Origin: Selaginella tamariscina
Lineage: Eukaryota; Streptophyta; Lycopodiopsida; Selaginellales; Selaginellaceae
Length of the DNA: 64,000 nucleotides
NCBI GenBank assembly: GCA_003024785.1
Contig: PUQB01000220.1
Location: 1 to 64,000 of the forward strand
Direction: 5' to 3'
Shown here: positions 11,128 to 23,339 of the stretch, in pieces
Layout of the letters: the number at the start of each line of letters is the position of its first letter
How positions within the stretch are numbered: the stretch's first letter is position 1
Program-made: the position numbers and the translations under genes
Notes under the pieces: model-generated
What the model saw: the letters and a program-made list of their open reading frames with translations, nothing else
The model's database searches: none
What the model was told of the DNA's origin: nothing

Positions 11128-13289
11128 ATGTACATACACATGCATACTCACTTTACAATAGAAGTTCGATCAGATAACCAATATGTAAGGTTGCAACATA
11201 CAAGCACAGAAACAAAAGATGACGTTTGGAGGGCATTAGTTGCTGAGCTAAAACAATGCGGAAGAAACTTGAAAGGAGGTAAACTCGTACATACTAATGC
11301 TATTGAAACTGGCTGTCACACCAACAGATACGTCGCACACACGCTCATATCATATGTATAGCAAGTGTGGTAGCATGCAAGATGCCCGGGAAGTCTTCGA
11401 GAACATGCTTCAGCACCACGCTGTTTCATGGAACTCGCTAATGCTTGGATACGTGGAGAATGGGGAAAGCTTAGTGGCATTGGATATGTTTGCCAGGATA
11501 GACTGCACACCGGACAGTGTTACTTTTGTTGCTGCACTCAAGGCATGCTCAGTCTTGGTAAGTGCCAAACAGTTCAACAAGAAGGTATGTCTAGAGAAGG
11601 GGATGGCCATTCATAGACAAGCCAAGGATTACGGGTTCGATCAGCACGAGTTTGTGCCAAGCACGCTCATAGACATGTATAGCAAGTGTGGGAGCATGCA
11701 GGATGCTGTGTATGTCTTCGAGAAAGCCCTCCATCGTGATGCTGTCTGCTGGACAAATCTTATCCAGGGATACGTGGAGAATGGGGAATGTTTGATGGGT
11801 ATTCAGGTGTTCAACAGCATGGACTGCCCACCAGATAGCTACACCTTTGTTGCGGTCTTCAAGGCATGTACAGGCCTGGCAACTGAGAAACACGGGATGG
11901 CCATTCATAGACAAGCCAGGGAGCGTGGGTTCGATAAACACGTATATGTAGCAAACACGTTGGTGGACATGTACAGCAAGTGGGCAGCATGAGGGATTCT
12001 CGATACGTCTTTGACAATATGTTTAAGCACGATGTGATCTCCTGGAATTCACTGATTCTTGGATACGTGGAGAATGGGCAGTGCTTGGTTGCCTTGGATG
12101 TGTTTGCTAGCATGGATTGTTCACCAGATTGCTTCACATTGACTGCTGCACTCAAGGCATGTTCTTGCTTGGCAACTGAGAACGAGTTCGAGAAAAACAC
12201 ATGGTTAGAGAAGGGGATGGCCATTCATAGACAAGCCAGAGAGCGTGGACTTGATAGAAACATAATCGTGGCTACCACCTTAGCGGAAATGTACAGTAAC
12301 TGCGGTACCATGCAGGACGCACGGTATGTCTTTGAGAAGATGGTGCAGCACGACGTTGCTTCTTGGAACTCTCTAATACTTGGATACGTGGAGAATGGGG
12401 AAAGTCTGGTTGCCTTGAGTATATTCACTAGCATGGACTGTGCAGCAGATAGCGGCACGTTTGCTGCCGTGTTGAGGCGTGCGGTAGTTTGGGTGCGTTA
12501 GAAACTGGAGAGAATACACGAAAGGATACGCGAGGTTGGTTGGAACAGGACGAGAAAGTAGGGACATGTTTAGTGGACTTTTACGGAAGATGTGGGAAGA
12601 TGGCTTGTGCTGAGGAGGTGTTTGGTAAGATGCATTTGCGAAACATAGTGACTTGGACTGCGTTGATCGGAGGATACACCTCGCTAGGGACACGTCTGAG
12701 GTGTTTACGGTGGTGAAAAGGATGCAGGAGAGTAATGTGCATATGGATGGTGTAACCGTGCTCCTTGTTCTTACGGCGTGTAGTCACTCGGGGATGGTTG
12801 AGGAGGGGAGAAGTACTTCGGGTATATGTTGAAGTGCGGTATAAAACCGTGTTTGAAACACTACGCTTGTATGGTTGACATGTTGGGAAGGGCAAACAGG
12901 CTGCAGGAGGCACTCTCAGTCCTTACCAGTATGCCTTTTGAAGCAGACAGCGTGGCGTGGATGACGCTGTTAGGAGCGTGTAAGAAGTGGACTAACGTGG
13001 AGATTGGTAAGGTTGCATTTGATGCTTTGGTGGCTAGGAATGAGGACAAGGAACACGTGGCATCTGCGTACGTGTTGATGGGGGAGATATACAGGAGGTT
13101 GGACATGGAACAACCAGAGGAGGAACAGATTGAAGCAGAGAGGGCTTGGAAGAACACTGGGAAGGCCTGCTATGTAATGTGAATGGAACTATGGTCACCG
13201 GAGATCATATGGAAGGCCAGGTCATAGATAAACTACACAGTTTCTGGGTTGAAGGAAAATATGGGTTCATTAGATCCATGAGTGTATGA
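11128..13289 (+). CDS. PLS-type pentatricopeptide repeat (PPR) protein, frame-disrupted
   Basis: An intronless run of PPR motifs over about 700 residues. Recurrent signatures are GKLVHTNAIETG, LIDMYSKCGSMQDA, VFEKALHRDAVCWTNLIQGY, LALKACSCL-like L2 motifs and KGMAIHRQARERG. The C-terminal part has HYACMVDMLGRANRLQEAL and DSVAWMTLLGACKK (E-type domain) and then a short remnant resembling E+, ending near 13289 (WVEGKYGFIRSMSV). PLS-class PPR proteins bind organellar RNA, often for C-to-U editing. No complete DYW deaminase is present. The reading frame changes about six times. Most changes fit a single missing base in a short homopolymer (for example 12476-12477, 12687-12689, 12811-12812, 13176-13177), so sequencing error is more likely than decay. 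The start is uncertain; 11128 is the first ATG of the leading frame. Confidence 0.8.
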
Positions 13290-13419
13290 CACTGTATGTA
13301 AAGAAAATTCTCCACATGATTCTTGGGATACAGAATAATAATAATAATAGCATATATGTGTGTTTGTAAAAGGGGCACAGGCGCAGGTCAACGAGCTTGA
13401 CCAAGATTTGTTAATATTC

Positions 13420-13490
13420 TTGAATATTCCATTGTTCCGTACGATTTCCGTATAGATATTTTGAATATTCTGTACGGAAATTTTTCGTAC
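13420..13490. repeat. GAATATTC/CCGTACGG repeat, left copy
   Basis: Contains TGAATATTCCATTGTTCCGT, ATTTCCGTA and GAATATTCTGTACGGAA. A related set of words recurs at 20570-20640, with GAATATTCTGTACGGAA direct and the TTCCGTAC-type words inverted. The two copies bracket the methyltransferase gene at about 7.2 kb apart. They may be the ends of an element or merely two copies of a small palindrome-rich repeat. Confidence 0.4.
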
Positions 13491-13499
13491 TACCAACAA

Positions 13500-15780
13500 T
13501 TAGACCTTCCAAAATCTTTGAGAATATTCTAGTGTGGTGGCTATGGTAGTATATTTATGTTGTATTTAAAGGAAATATACATTAAATTACTTAAAAATAT
13601 GTTAAGCATAAATTATCATTAAAATTTATATTGAAAATTATAAATTTGAAATAGCAAGTATAAAATCGAAGTTATTTAAAAACAAACCAATTACACTAAA
13701 TAGATGGTGGAGGATGGAGGTTCCTTGGTAGTATCAATAAAGAACTCAATTCACAGGGTGCAAGTAGGACAAACTTCAAGGCACAATGGATTTCTTTACA
13801 AATAACATGTCAATCCTTTTGCCAGTTTGTCGATTGAAGGTGGAGAAACAATACATCCTTTCCATTAGTACAATTTGGAAAAGCAGGACAGTTTGGGTTG
13901 ATATAGCAAAGGCTCCAACACATTTGCTCCTGGACACTGTGGGCGTGGGATCTTGTTTGACAGTTCACATTACCTGGTTCTTGAGGGTTCATTGAGGGGT
14001 TCTAGAGTTAGTATTTAGAGCCACATTTTGGTACTTGGTGCAACTCTTGAATCTAAGGGCTATGGCATGATAACCCACATCATGGAAGGTAGTGTCACAT
14101 GGAGATGTGACACTGGACTAAACGTCACGCGATATAAAGCCCAAGGCATGTCCTTTGGGTTGTGTCATGGGTTTGTCACCAAGGGGTTGAATACTCTAGC
14201 CAACATGTATGCTTGTGCTTGCACTAGGGTGTTAAGCCTTGGGCATCCGCTCAAAGGAGGTTAAGTCTCGTAACTAGGTGTGTTTTGGCACACTTGGCTA
14301 GGGGAGTGTTTCCTTTGAATCCAGGGTTGAACAACCTAAGCTCATTAGCAAAAGCCCTTTCGTAAGGCACTCGCAAGGTCATGTACTTAGGGTTATCCAA
14401 ACCTAGCCTTAAGGAGTTTGCTTAGCAAAACACTCGTGTTCGTCTACAGCACACACTCGTGTCCTCATTAAGTACTAGCCCTTGGTATAGGGTATGACTT
14501 GGCCACTCAAACCCTTGGGGGTTAGTCGTGGTTCAAAGTACCCCTTGTCGCCCTAAAGGGTTGTACTCCCGGATGAGGATGATTCCTCAAAGGTAAGTGA
14601 CGATGCCTTGACTTTGTCATGAGGGTATGTGTGAGACACATCTCCTTTGTGGGGTAGGGCATGAGCTTGTCTAGGTCTACTGGGACAGGATCCTAAAGTC
14701 TACTCGGGTTATCCTCTAGGGTTTAGGGGATGGTCATTCGAGGGGACTTAGGGTAGGACTTTAAGTCTTTTGCCTAATGGGCCCCTGAGTCAGACTCTTA
14801 GGGTTATCTTGGAAAACTTAACATTGCTCATACAGGGTGATGATGCCGAATGGCCACTTAGCAACCACGTGTTGCCATGTGTTGGCCCTTCGGGTTAAAA
14901 CTCTGACAGTATTTGTATTCGGAAGGAGGGAGCTCAAAAATGACATCCCCATCATATGCAACAGGCAATTCATTTGTATGAATGATCATGGAGCCCTCGC
15001 CTTTTGCAGGTATTAGAAGTGAAAAGGTCCTTCAATGTTGAGTATTCAAAGTCAGAAGCAATGACAAGCTTAAACAATGGTCCTCCATCCGATAACAAAA
15101 CATATCCCAGATTATCCTTCCCCCAGCATCTTGGTCCTCGTTTATTTCGAACTCTAAAGCAGATTGCCCATAGAGAAGTTTAAAAAGGCAAACACTTTGT
15201 TAATCAAAAATGCCAAAGAACTTTCTGATCTAATTAGTAAGAATGATTCCAACACCATCTATCACAAGAACATTGTGATCCAAATTGCCGTAAACAATCT
15301 TGGCCATTGTGCAAACAGTTACCCAAACATGACAGAAAAACAACAACATTACCTAATCATCTTTTGGTAAATATCGGATATTATCGTTCCAAAAATTCAC
15401 AATCATGGCTCAACGTGGGCGGATATTTAATTCAAGGAAACGTATAGATCTTAGATGCTAATATAGTATAGCACTTCACATAAAGATAGAGCAATCTTTA
15501 TTGTCTTTTAAATAAATGTGTTTAATCTACATTCATCTGACATATTTATTTATGACTTATTTATATTTTTATTACTTTATTTTACCCAGTTATAAATGTG
15601 TACTAATATAGACATTACAAATACATATTTTTACACAAATATTTGTTTAATTATTAATATATATTTTTTTAACATACAAATCTTTACTTAAATATTGTTT
15701 GTATTTGTATCCTTTGTATAGTACATTATTTATCGCAAGCATTGTATTACTGTTGCATGGTTTGATTAAACACAGTTTTA
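13500..15780. other. Non-coding; includes a GC-richer unclassified block
   Basis: 13500-13780 and 15380-15780 are AT-rich with nothing recognisable. About 14000-14900 is distinctly GC-richer, rich in TTAGGG/CCTTAAGG-like words and short internal similarities. It could be a leader or LTR-like fragment, but no terminal repeats, primer site or coding domain were found. Short ORFs at 13786-13995 and 15164-15370 resemble nothing I know. Confidence 0.35.
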
Positions 15781-16090
15781 TGATTAAGGGTCAAAGGGTT
15801 AAGGGTTAGGTTTAGGGCAGCCCACTCTTCTTCTCCATTCTCCATTGTCGAAAGGCACTTTTGTTCTTCTTTTTTGCGGCCGCTCTTGTTCTTTATTTGC
15901 GGCAACATGAGCTAGTGTGAGCATCATGGCGACATGGCTGCATGTAAAATCTTATGTATGTGTGTGCAAATTCAATAGCAATTTCTGTGCATGTATGTGC
16001 GAATTCAGTAGGATTTCTCTCTATTACGAACGCGCGCGCGCGCACACACACACACCTCTCTGATGGCATGAGTTCTGCTGATTTTGGCAA

Positions 16091-16200
16091 ACACACACAC
16101 ATTCCCTGCCAAATTGGCAGGAATTTCTGCTGCCTGGATGGTGCGGCGCGCACCATCCTAGCGGCAGAATTCCTACCGAATTCGGCAGGGAATGTGTGTG
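16091..16200. repeat. ~110-bp imperfect inverted repeat (long hairpin)
   Basis: Left arm CACACACATTCCCTGCC, GGCAGGAATT and CTGGATGGTGCG pairs with right arm CGCACCATCC, CAGAATTCCT and GGCAGGGAATGTGTGTG. The loop is very short (near CGGCG). The arms are about 50 bp with scattered mismatches. It could be a foldback MITE or a precursor of small RNAs. Confidence 0.75.
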
Positions 16201-16843
16201 GTTGTGTGTGTGTTCACACACACACAAATAACATTTTATACACATACACACATACAAGCACATCATACACATACACAACAAGCAACATCATACACATACA
16301 CACACAAGCAACATTTTACACACGAACATTATGATTATACAACATTAGACTTGTATACATGTGTGTGTGTATTATATATATATATAAATATATATATATA
16401 AATATTATATTATATTATAATATATGTATAAGTATATGAATTTAAGACTTGTATATATGAGATGCTTTTTCGTCTGTATATACATGTGAAGAGATATGAA
16501 TATACCCATATTCTCTCTCACACAGACACATCACAAAACACAAACAACATTGCACACACACACACACATAAGCAACATTACACACATACACAAGGAACAT
16601 TATAGTGAGCACACACACAAACAACATTACACATGTATAAATATGTGTGTGTGTGCGTGTGTGTCTATATATATTGATAGGTATACATATATAGTAAATG
16701 TGTGTCCATAAATTAAAACAACTCACACACACACTCTTATCAGTTGTTGTAATTGCAGAATGAGACAAAGGCAGAGTAAGAGACTGAGATAAATACAAGA
16801 CTTTGACACTTCAGAACATATCGTCCAAGAAGCTCTTGCAGAT

Positions 16844-19800
16844 ATGGCTCCAAAACCTCGTGGCAAGAAAGGAGGCCGAGGCGCCAAGCAACAACTGCAA
16901 CACAAGAGATGATGCCGACGAACAATGAACCTGTGGATAGTTCGCAAGTCATTGATGAACATGCTGTGGTGAGTGAATGGATGCCTAGAAATAGGGAGAT
17001 TGCAGGAAGCTCTGCAGAACACGGTAATGCAGAGGAAGTACCGGACATTGATCTTGGTAGTAAATGTTCAATAAGAAGAGGAAACTGGATGCTCCTGAGG
17101 ATGTTGCCGAATCATATGCAATTCCGGAGCGGCTGACACTTGAGGCTCCATCCAAGCTTCTTCGGGATCTTGTTATTCGGTATGACACAGATATTGACAC
17201 ATCGCTACAAGGACGAGACCACTACGTTCCAGTTGAGCTTGGTGAGCCTCCGCGTATCCCGGTTCACAGGTTGCTCCCACACCAACGTTTGAGGAATGTC
17301 ACTAAGGACGGCGTGAAAGACCTTGTTGGATGGATTAGAGCTGAAGGATTTTACCAGGAGACGTCAGTGTTCACCTTATCTTTCGGACCACAGCTGAGTG
17401 CAGACGAACGCCGAAGTTGGAATGAGTCAGAAGCACAGGTCGATAGAGAGTTTGAAGCGGATTTGCATAAGCCAGCATTTTCTGCGTGGTATCGATTTCT
17501 GAAAGATGCAAAGTTTCTGGTGTGGGATGGGAATCATCGTCGGGTTGCTTTGAACACTTTGCTTGCTGAAGAGCCAGGTTTGAAATGGACTTTGCGTGTA
17601 CGTGCAACACTCATAGCATCCACAGTGCAAGAGGAGAAGAGACTAATCGCTGCTTGCAATCGGTTGAATGAGTAAGTGACTTGTTTGTTTCATTATTTAA
17701 ATACTAAATAAATGTTGTTTTGTTTTGCAGAGCAACTGCTCGTGTGGTTCCTACAACAATCATTCACACCTTGCAGTTCTTACGGAATTGTTGTGTGAAG
17801 TCTGCAGATCTTTCTACCGATCATGTTCTTCGCGGGATGCCGGAGGAAGATAGAAAAGCTGTGGAAGTGTGGAGATCGAACAGAAAAGAAGACGTTTGGT
17901 ACGAGTATCCAAAGACGACATTGGTGAAGATTTTTTGGGAGGTAATCTTTTCTTCTTCTTTTGATGTTTTTTGATTTTCGGTTTCTTTTGCAGAATCAAC
18001 TGAAGCGACAAATCGCTACAAAACTTGCGAAAGAAAACCAAACCAGACAGAATCTCAGATCCTCTCCAGCGTTTACAAGACATTCACAGTTCGGATGAAC
18101 AAATTCCTCACCATTGCTGATCCGGCGGTCGAAGATTGGTTCAAGGCGATCACAGATATCACTATCAAACCATCAACGAAGCAAATAACTCTGGAGAAGC
18201 TTCAAATGCTCGCGAAGTCCCAGCTTCCTTCCAACGTCAAGGTTGATATCCTTGGAAGCTTGTGCACATTCAAGAACGTGGCGTTCTTGAGAAGCTGGTG
18301 AACATGACGGAGAAAGACAAGAAGGAAGGTGTCACCGGCTGGCCTGACAAGGACTTCATCAAGTTTTTGCACATCTTTACTTACTGGTTCCAGGTAATTT
18401 AATATTTATATTTTTCATTTTTATTCGTTTTATCGTGCCAGGTCGCGGAGGCAGCTAAAGAGCTTTTGGTCGAGCATGTAGAGGAGTTCATGGCATGGTA
18501 TACGAAGATGCACAATGAAATTAAGTTGGATATGTACCAGAACATGCTCGAGAACAAGGAGTTCGGTGCGACAATTCCACCTCTCTCGACTATTTGAGCT
18601 GGAAAAATCTGCAAAAAGAATGGCATTCAGGCAAGTTTTTTTTTTGTTTCTTTACAGATTTTTATCTATTTTTACAGGTTTTTAAAATGGAAAAACGATG
18701 CACTCCCTGAAGATTTCAAAGAGTGGATGGATGTTACCAAGGATTCTAGCATGTGGAGCCGGTTGTTACGTGATATCAGTGATTACGAAGTGGAACACTG
18801 TCCTTTCTGGCTGGATTTCCTTCCTGGTGACTGTCCCGAATGGGAGATGGCCAGCTATAAGATACACAAGGATGATCGGCGAGAGCTATTATGGAAGAAC
18901 GACAATGCTGCAAGGAAGCTCCATGTGAAGATGGATATCAGGTATGCTAGATCGGCGAGCAAGGTCAGCAAGGGACAAGCTTCTTCTTCAGCCCCATCCT
19001 TCATCTCGGCTGGATTGGAAGAAGATGATATGTTGAGGATGGTGATGCCTGAGAAGGGAAATGGAAGCTGGGAAATCATTCATGCAGATTCAGAGAACCT
19101 TGCAGTCCAGTACTTCAAAGCCGGAAGGCCTTTTCCGTCAGGATTGAAGGAGCTTGAGGATTGGATCGTGAGTCACAAGTCAAGTTGGACTATTCATGTG
19201 TTTGGTGCGAAGCCTCCACCAAAATGCATCCAGGGAGCTGTTGATCTCGTTGTCATCGACCCGCCTACCGGATGCGTTGCTGAGGCAGGCGGGATGGTGG
19301 ATCAATACACGAAGTTCTCGGATGCTTTGCTGAAGAACTTGGTGAACCTTGCTTTCGGGATATTAGACAGAGCTGGCCATGTGGTAGTGTTTGTGCTACC
19401 GGATGATGTTCTAGCTTTGAAGAACACTGCAGAAACTTGCAAGCTAAAGTTTCTGCAGATGAGTTATGTGCACACGACAAAGTCATGGGGATACCGTTTC
19501 TCTAGAAAGGTAATTCTTCTTTTTGAGAATGTCATTTTTTAATGTTTATTTTTCAGGAAAGCATCATTGCCATGTGTATTTTTGGTTCCCCCTACTCTAA
19601 GGTTGCAAGAATCTTGGACACTCGCTACACTCTTCTTTTTGATGAGCCAGAAGATTTCCAGCTCCCATGGTATAATGTTGTTTGTTATTTCTCATGTTCT
19701 AATATTGTAACTTTCAGGATTTCAATTGGCCCGAAATCTCCCAAGTTGTTTGCGATGCTAGTGGAGAAGCTCACAAAGCCTGGTGGAACTGTCGTGGATC

Positions 19801-20370
19801 TAACAGTGGGAACCGGTGCTAGTATTCTTGCAGCTTTTCACACAGGGAGACATGGTTATGGAATCGACATCAACAAGGATCTGGTTTTAGCAGCCAGAGA
19901 TGTCTTCAGGAAGGTCATTCCAAGTGTTACAGCAGCTGAAGGTGGTGGGGATGATCAAGTTGTTTCCATGATTACTCCTTTTGATGAGTGGAAGAGGGCC
20001 ATGGAAACAGAAGCACAGGATTTGCCTTTGGCTAGCGACAACGATGGAGACCAGGATCCGCCTTCTCGAAACGACAAGGATGTTGTTACGGAGAAGTCCG
20101 TGGAGCACAAACGAGTCATCAGATGAGTCAGCAGAAGAGAGATCATACGAGTCATCAGATGATGAGTGAGATTTGTTTTATCATTTCTTTGGTTTTAAAC
20201 TTTAATATGTTTTCAGTATTGTTCTACCAGACTACGCTAATCAGATGGCAAAGAAAATGGTTGAAGAGTTCGAAGTTTACGACAGACAGATTTTGGAGAA
20301 ACGTTCACGACACCGTAACAATGCATTCATTAACGACGAGGCACTGGCTGGTGGAAACGAGTCTTCATGA
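16844..20370 (+). CDS. ParB/sulfiredoxin-like domain fused to a beta-class DNA methyltransferase
   Basis: A multi-exon gene with short introns of about 45-60 nt (for example after about 17671, 17940, 18392 and 19509), unlike the longer microsatellite-rich introns nearby. Start MAPKPRGKKGG at 16844 is basic and Gly-rich, nuclear-signal-like; a further KKRKL lies near 17070. ParB/Srx domain at about 17240-17640: IPVHRLLPHQRL, VKDLVGWIRAEGFYQ and VWDGNHRRVALNTLL (the DGxHR box). A long helical middle region follows. Methyltransferase: motif IV VVIDPPTG near 19250, then motif I GGTVVDLTVGTGASILAAF near 19785 and GRHGYGIDIN. This IV-before-I order is that of beta-class N6-adenine/N4-cytosine enzymes. 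The last exon ends at the TGA of 20368-20370. A few small frame breaks occur, similar in kind to those in neighbouring host genes. ParB-methylase fusions are mainly known from bacteria, phages and mobile elements, so transfer or transposon descent is likely. Confidence 0.7.
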
Positions 20371-20569
20371 TTGAGTTATGTTTTTATTGTAATTTTTATT
20401 TAGTTTGATGCGGTATTTATATAAAAATATAATTATAGTTATAAATATAAATATTAAAAAAATAAAACATAAATATAAATATAAATATATAAATATATAT
20501 GTCAGATTAACCCCCAAATTTGTGAAACTTTGACACATTACCGTGCCGCCATGATTGCCCGCCCGCCGC

Positions 20570-20650
20570 ACCAGAATATTCTTTATAAAAAGAATATTCT
20601 GTACGGAATGGAATATTCCGGTATGACGGAAATCCGTACGCTCGGCAAAC
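20570..20650. repeat. GAATATTC/CCGTACGG repeat, right copy
   Basis: Carries AAGAATATTC (part of a small hairpin with AGAATATTCTTT), TGTACGGAATGGAATATTCC and ACGGAAATCCGTACG. Related to the repeat at 13420-13490, and lies 200 bp after the methyltransferase stop codon. Confidence 0.4.
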
Positions 20651-20767
20651 TGCGCTCGAGGAAGTGTCAAACCCGAGAACTGGCCACTGGTGAGTAAATA
20701 CACCCTTTTAAGTTTGTATGTATACACACGCAGAAACGTTTTTGTGACATTAAGAATTTGAATGCAG

Positions 20768-20892
20768 AGTGTCCACAAGTATGTTCCAACATAGTTTGCG
20801 ACGGCGTGGTTCGATGTGGTTGTTATAATGCATGTACTGTGCCACAGGGATGCCAACTAGGTGATTTCTCCAATGGTGACAATTGTTCTTGA
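20768..20892 (+). CDS. Short cysteine-rich exon, unassigned
   Basis: After an acceptor-like AATGCAG the frame reads ECPQVCSNIVCDGVVRCGC and continues YNACTVPQGCQLGD, with a stop at 20890-20892. Eight or nine Cys occur in about 40 residues. A possible preceding exon ends at GCCACTG|GTGAGT near 20690. It could be the end of a secreted Cys-rich peptide gene; no family is recognised. Confidence 0.3.
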
Positions 20893-21617
20893 TGTTAATA
20901 TATGGGCTATATGGGATAAAAATGCAATTCTTTTGCATTATTAACCAAGTTATGTAGTTCAAATATGAATATATTCACATATGATATTGCATCATTTGTT
21001 CATATGTGTAATAAATTAATATATATGTGAATACCTCTAAGAATTCTTGATCTAGAGTATGCTCTCAAATAGAATAGATAGGAAAAGGGAATTAAAACAA
21101 AGACCAAAGAGAGAGAGAAAACAACATATATACATATATTTAAATTTTTACCACATATATGCAAATTTAAACACACACACACACATACTTATACATATGT
21201 ATGTAAATAAATGTACCTATCCAATTAGACTTATTCCAAATTTACTATATACATATATAAAGTAATTTTAGAATTACGTGTGGAATTTATAAAATTATAT
21301 ATTTTGATTTTTAGTATTCTTTAATATGGATCTTTTAAACAATATTAGTTTAAAAGAATATTTAAAAATCTTAAAAATATTTTGATTTAGAGGTTCTTAC
21401 GAAATGCTAAACATTATCTAAATAAAATTTATGTCATGAGGTATATAATCGTTGTCGATATTATATTGTTATTCTAGTAAATTGGATGATTTTCTAAATT
21501 CAGATAGAAAAAAATGTTATAATATTGTCAATATTATAACATGAATATGTTTTTATTTTGTGTATTTTTAGAGCAGTATCTGTGATGTTTGAGAAGAAGA
21601 GTGAGTGCATTTTTATT
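20893..21617. other. AT-rich spacer left of the nested transposons
   Basis: About 720 bp of AT-rich sequence with a short (CA)n tract near 21170. No coding or structural RNA signal seen. Confidence 0.6.
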
Positions 21618-21623
21618 ATTAAT

Positions 21624-21655
21624 GCACGTTGTAACTAAAGTGGGCATGATACGTG
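21624..21655 (+). repeat. Left terminal inverted repeat of the outer element
   Basis: GCACGTTGTAAC TAAAGTGGGCATG, then ATACGTG. The same end type (phosphatase side) is seen in reverse at the right end of the inner element (43989-44020). Confidence 0.85.
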
Positions 21656-21910
21656 AAAATGGGAATATAAAATAAATTACTAATTAATACTTAAGTTTTA
21701 ATTATTTAATCATTTAATTAATATGTAATTAAGCCTTAAATATTAATTAATTAATTAATTAATTAATCCTTCAGTAACCTTACTTAGTAAGGAATATTCC
21801 TAAAATATCTTAGAATATTCATATTATTCTAAAAATAGTTTACAATAATGAAGAAATACTATCAAACATAATTACAAATGAAATCATTTTCTTATCAACA
21901 TTTAATTTTT

Positions 21911-23079
21911 TTATAAATACTTTCTTCCTATCATACAAAGAAATCTTCTTATTTTATCTAAATCATCACTCTCCGGATTAATCAAATCATTTTGGTCAAT
22001 ATCTTGATGTTGTTGCCACCACTTAACACTCTCACGAATGCAATTGGGAGTTGCCATCCTTGTTAATACATAAGATGTGATAAGAGAAGGTCTGCATAAA
22101 GACTCATCTAAAAACTGACGTTCCTTAAGAATAATATTATAAACTGCCCGGTTGCTATCCTTCATTTTATAAAATTCAATATCACGAGAAAGAAAAGCTT
22201 CAGGAAATGTATGATACGGTGGATACTGCTCACAAAAATTTTTGAGATTCTTCTTTCTGAGGCACGTATCCAAGTAGTTCACTAGCTCATCCATGATATT
22301 GGTATCAGAATATGGATCGAAAGTGATTGGATGAATACAAGCAATGTTTTGGTTGAGCATAGCCTTCTAAGGAGAGTCATCTACTACTAACATCTGTGCG
22401 TTCTTCATTATCCTTAAGCGACTGATCTCCCCATGAGTCCCAATTATTCTTTCATTCTTGAAGAAATACGGCTTGCTTTCCTTTCTTATATTGTGAAATT
22501 CGAGAAGTTTATAACATATTCGCTAGTCAAAAATTCAATCTTTACGAATCACCTCTTCTGCAACATACAATGTTTCTTAAGTAAATTCAACAGCGGTGTT
22601 AAGTTATGAATCTGCATGCCCCCACAAGCGCACCCATCTCCTTAAGCTTTTGAAAGAGACGATCCAACCCTGGACGAAAAATAATATCATATCGAAATTT
22701 ACCATCACAAGGAATGAAATCTCCTTGTTTGATTTCTTTTTTCTATCCTGGGGCCTTTGTCGATAAAGCAGAACACCATTGACATCCAACAACACAATAT
22801 GGCCATGAGTAACATGAGATAGCGTTGCCTCTTGAATACTTGCAAATCACTTGTTTGCTCCCTTTCACATTTATCCGTTGCCACTATCTCGTTGCCTATC
22901 CCTTTATCATTTAATTGTACATCATCCTTACAAGATTCAGATATTGCATGCGCTGAAGAAATTGATTTCGGAATTGAAGCCAATAAAAATGATGATGAAG
23001 TGGCCCCCATGGTAACGATGTTTTGAGCTGCATTATTATCCATTTCCTGCATGAACTCTGTCATTCTGACATGTGGCAC
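21911..23079 (-). CDS. FCP1/NIF-like HAD phosphatase carried by the outer transposon
   Basis: Minus-strand copy of the gene described at 42602-43720. The C-terminal 149 residues (LNQNIACIHPITFDPYSDTN onward) form one open frame with an intact tail ending FLCMIGRKYL, which the inner copy lacks. The catalytic part, HIVLLDVNG-type, lies at about 22770-22810 in shifted frames. The N-terminal frame starts near 23079 (MPHVRMTEFMQEMDNN). Several frame breaks mean this copy is probably not functional as read, or is affected by the same base-call errors as elsewhere. Confidence 0.65.
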
Positions 23080-23339
23080 AAGAAATTGTCGCCAAACCCC
23101 TCTTTTACCTCATGCCAATGCTGAAAATCCATGTTCTCAATTATTTCATTACATCTGCAAAATGATAATTAGCTGACCTTAAAATTATCAAGGTATATTA
23201 TTTACCTTGTTAATGTGTGACCCATGTTTGAACTAAAAGCTTCATTAATCCTTGAGAATTTATTTTCTGTACAAATATAAAAGAAATATACAAAATGCCT
23301 TATGTTACACTCATTTACAACTATTCATCACTCATCAAT

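Noticed and set aside
11591-11941. Reverse-strand ORFs opposite the PPR gene
   Set aside because: Shadows of the PPR reading frame; no domain of their own.
14000-14900. LTR of a retrotransposon
   Set aside because: No matching second copy, no TG...CA ends and no primer-binding site found in the window.
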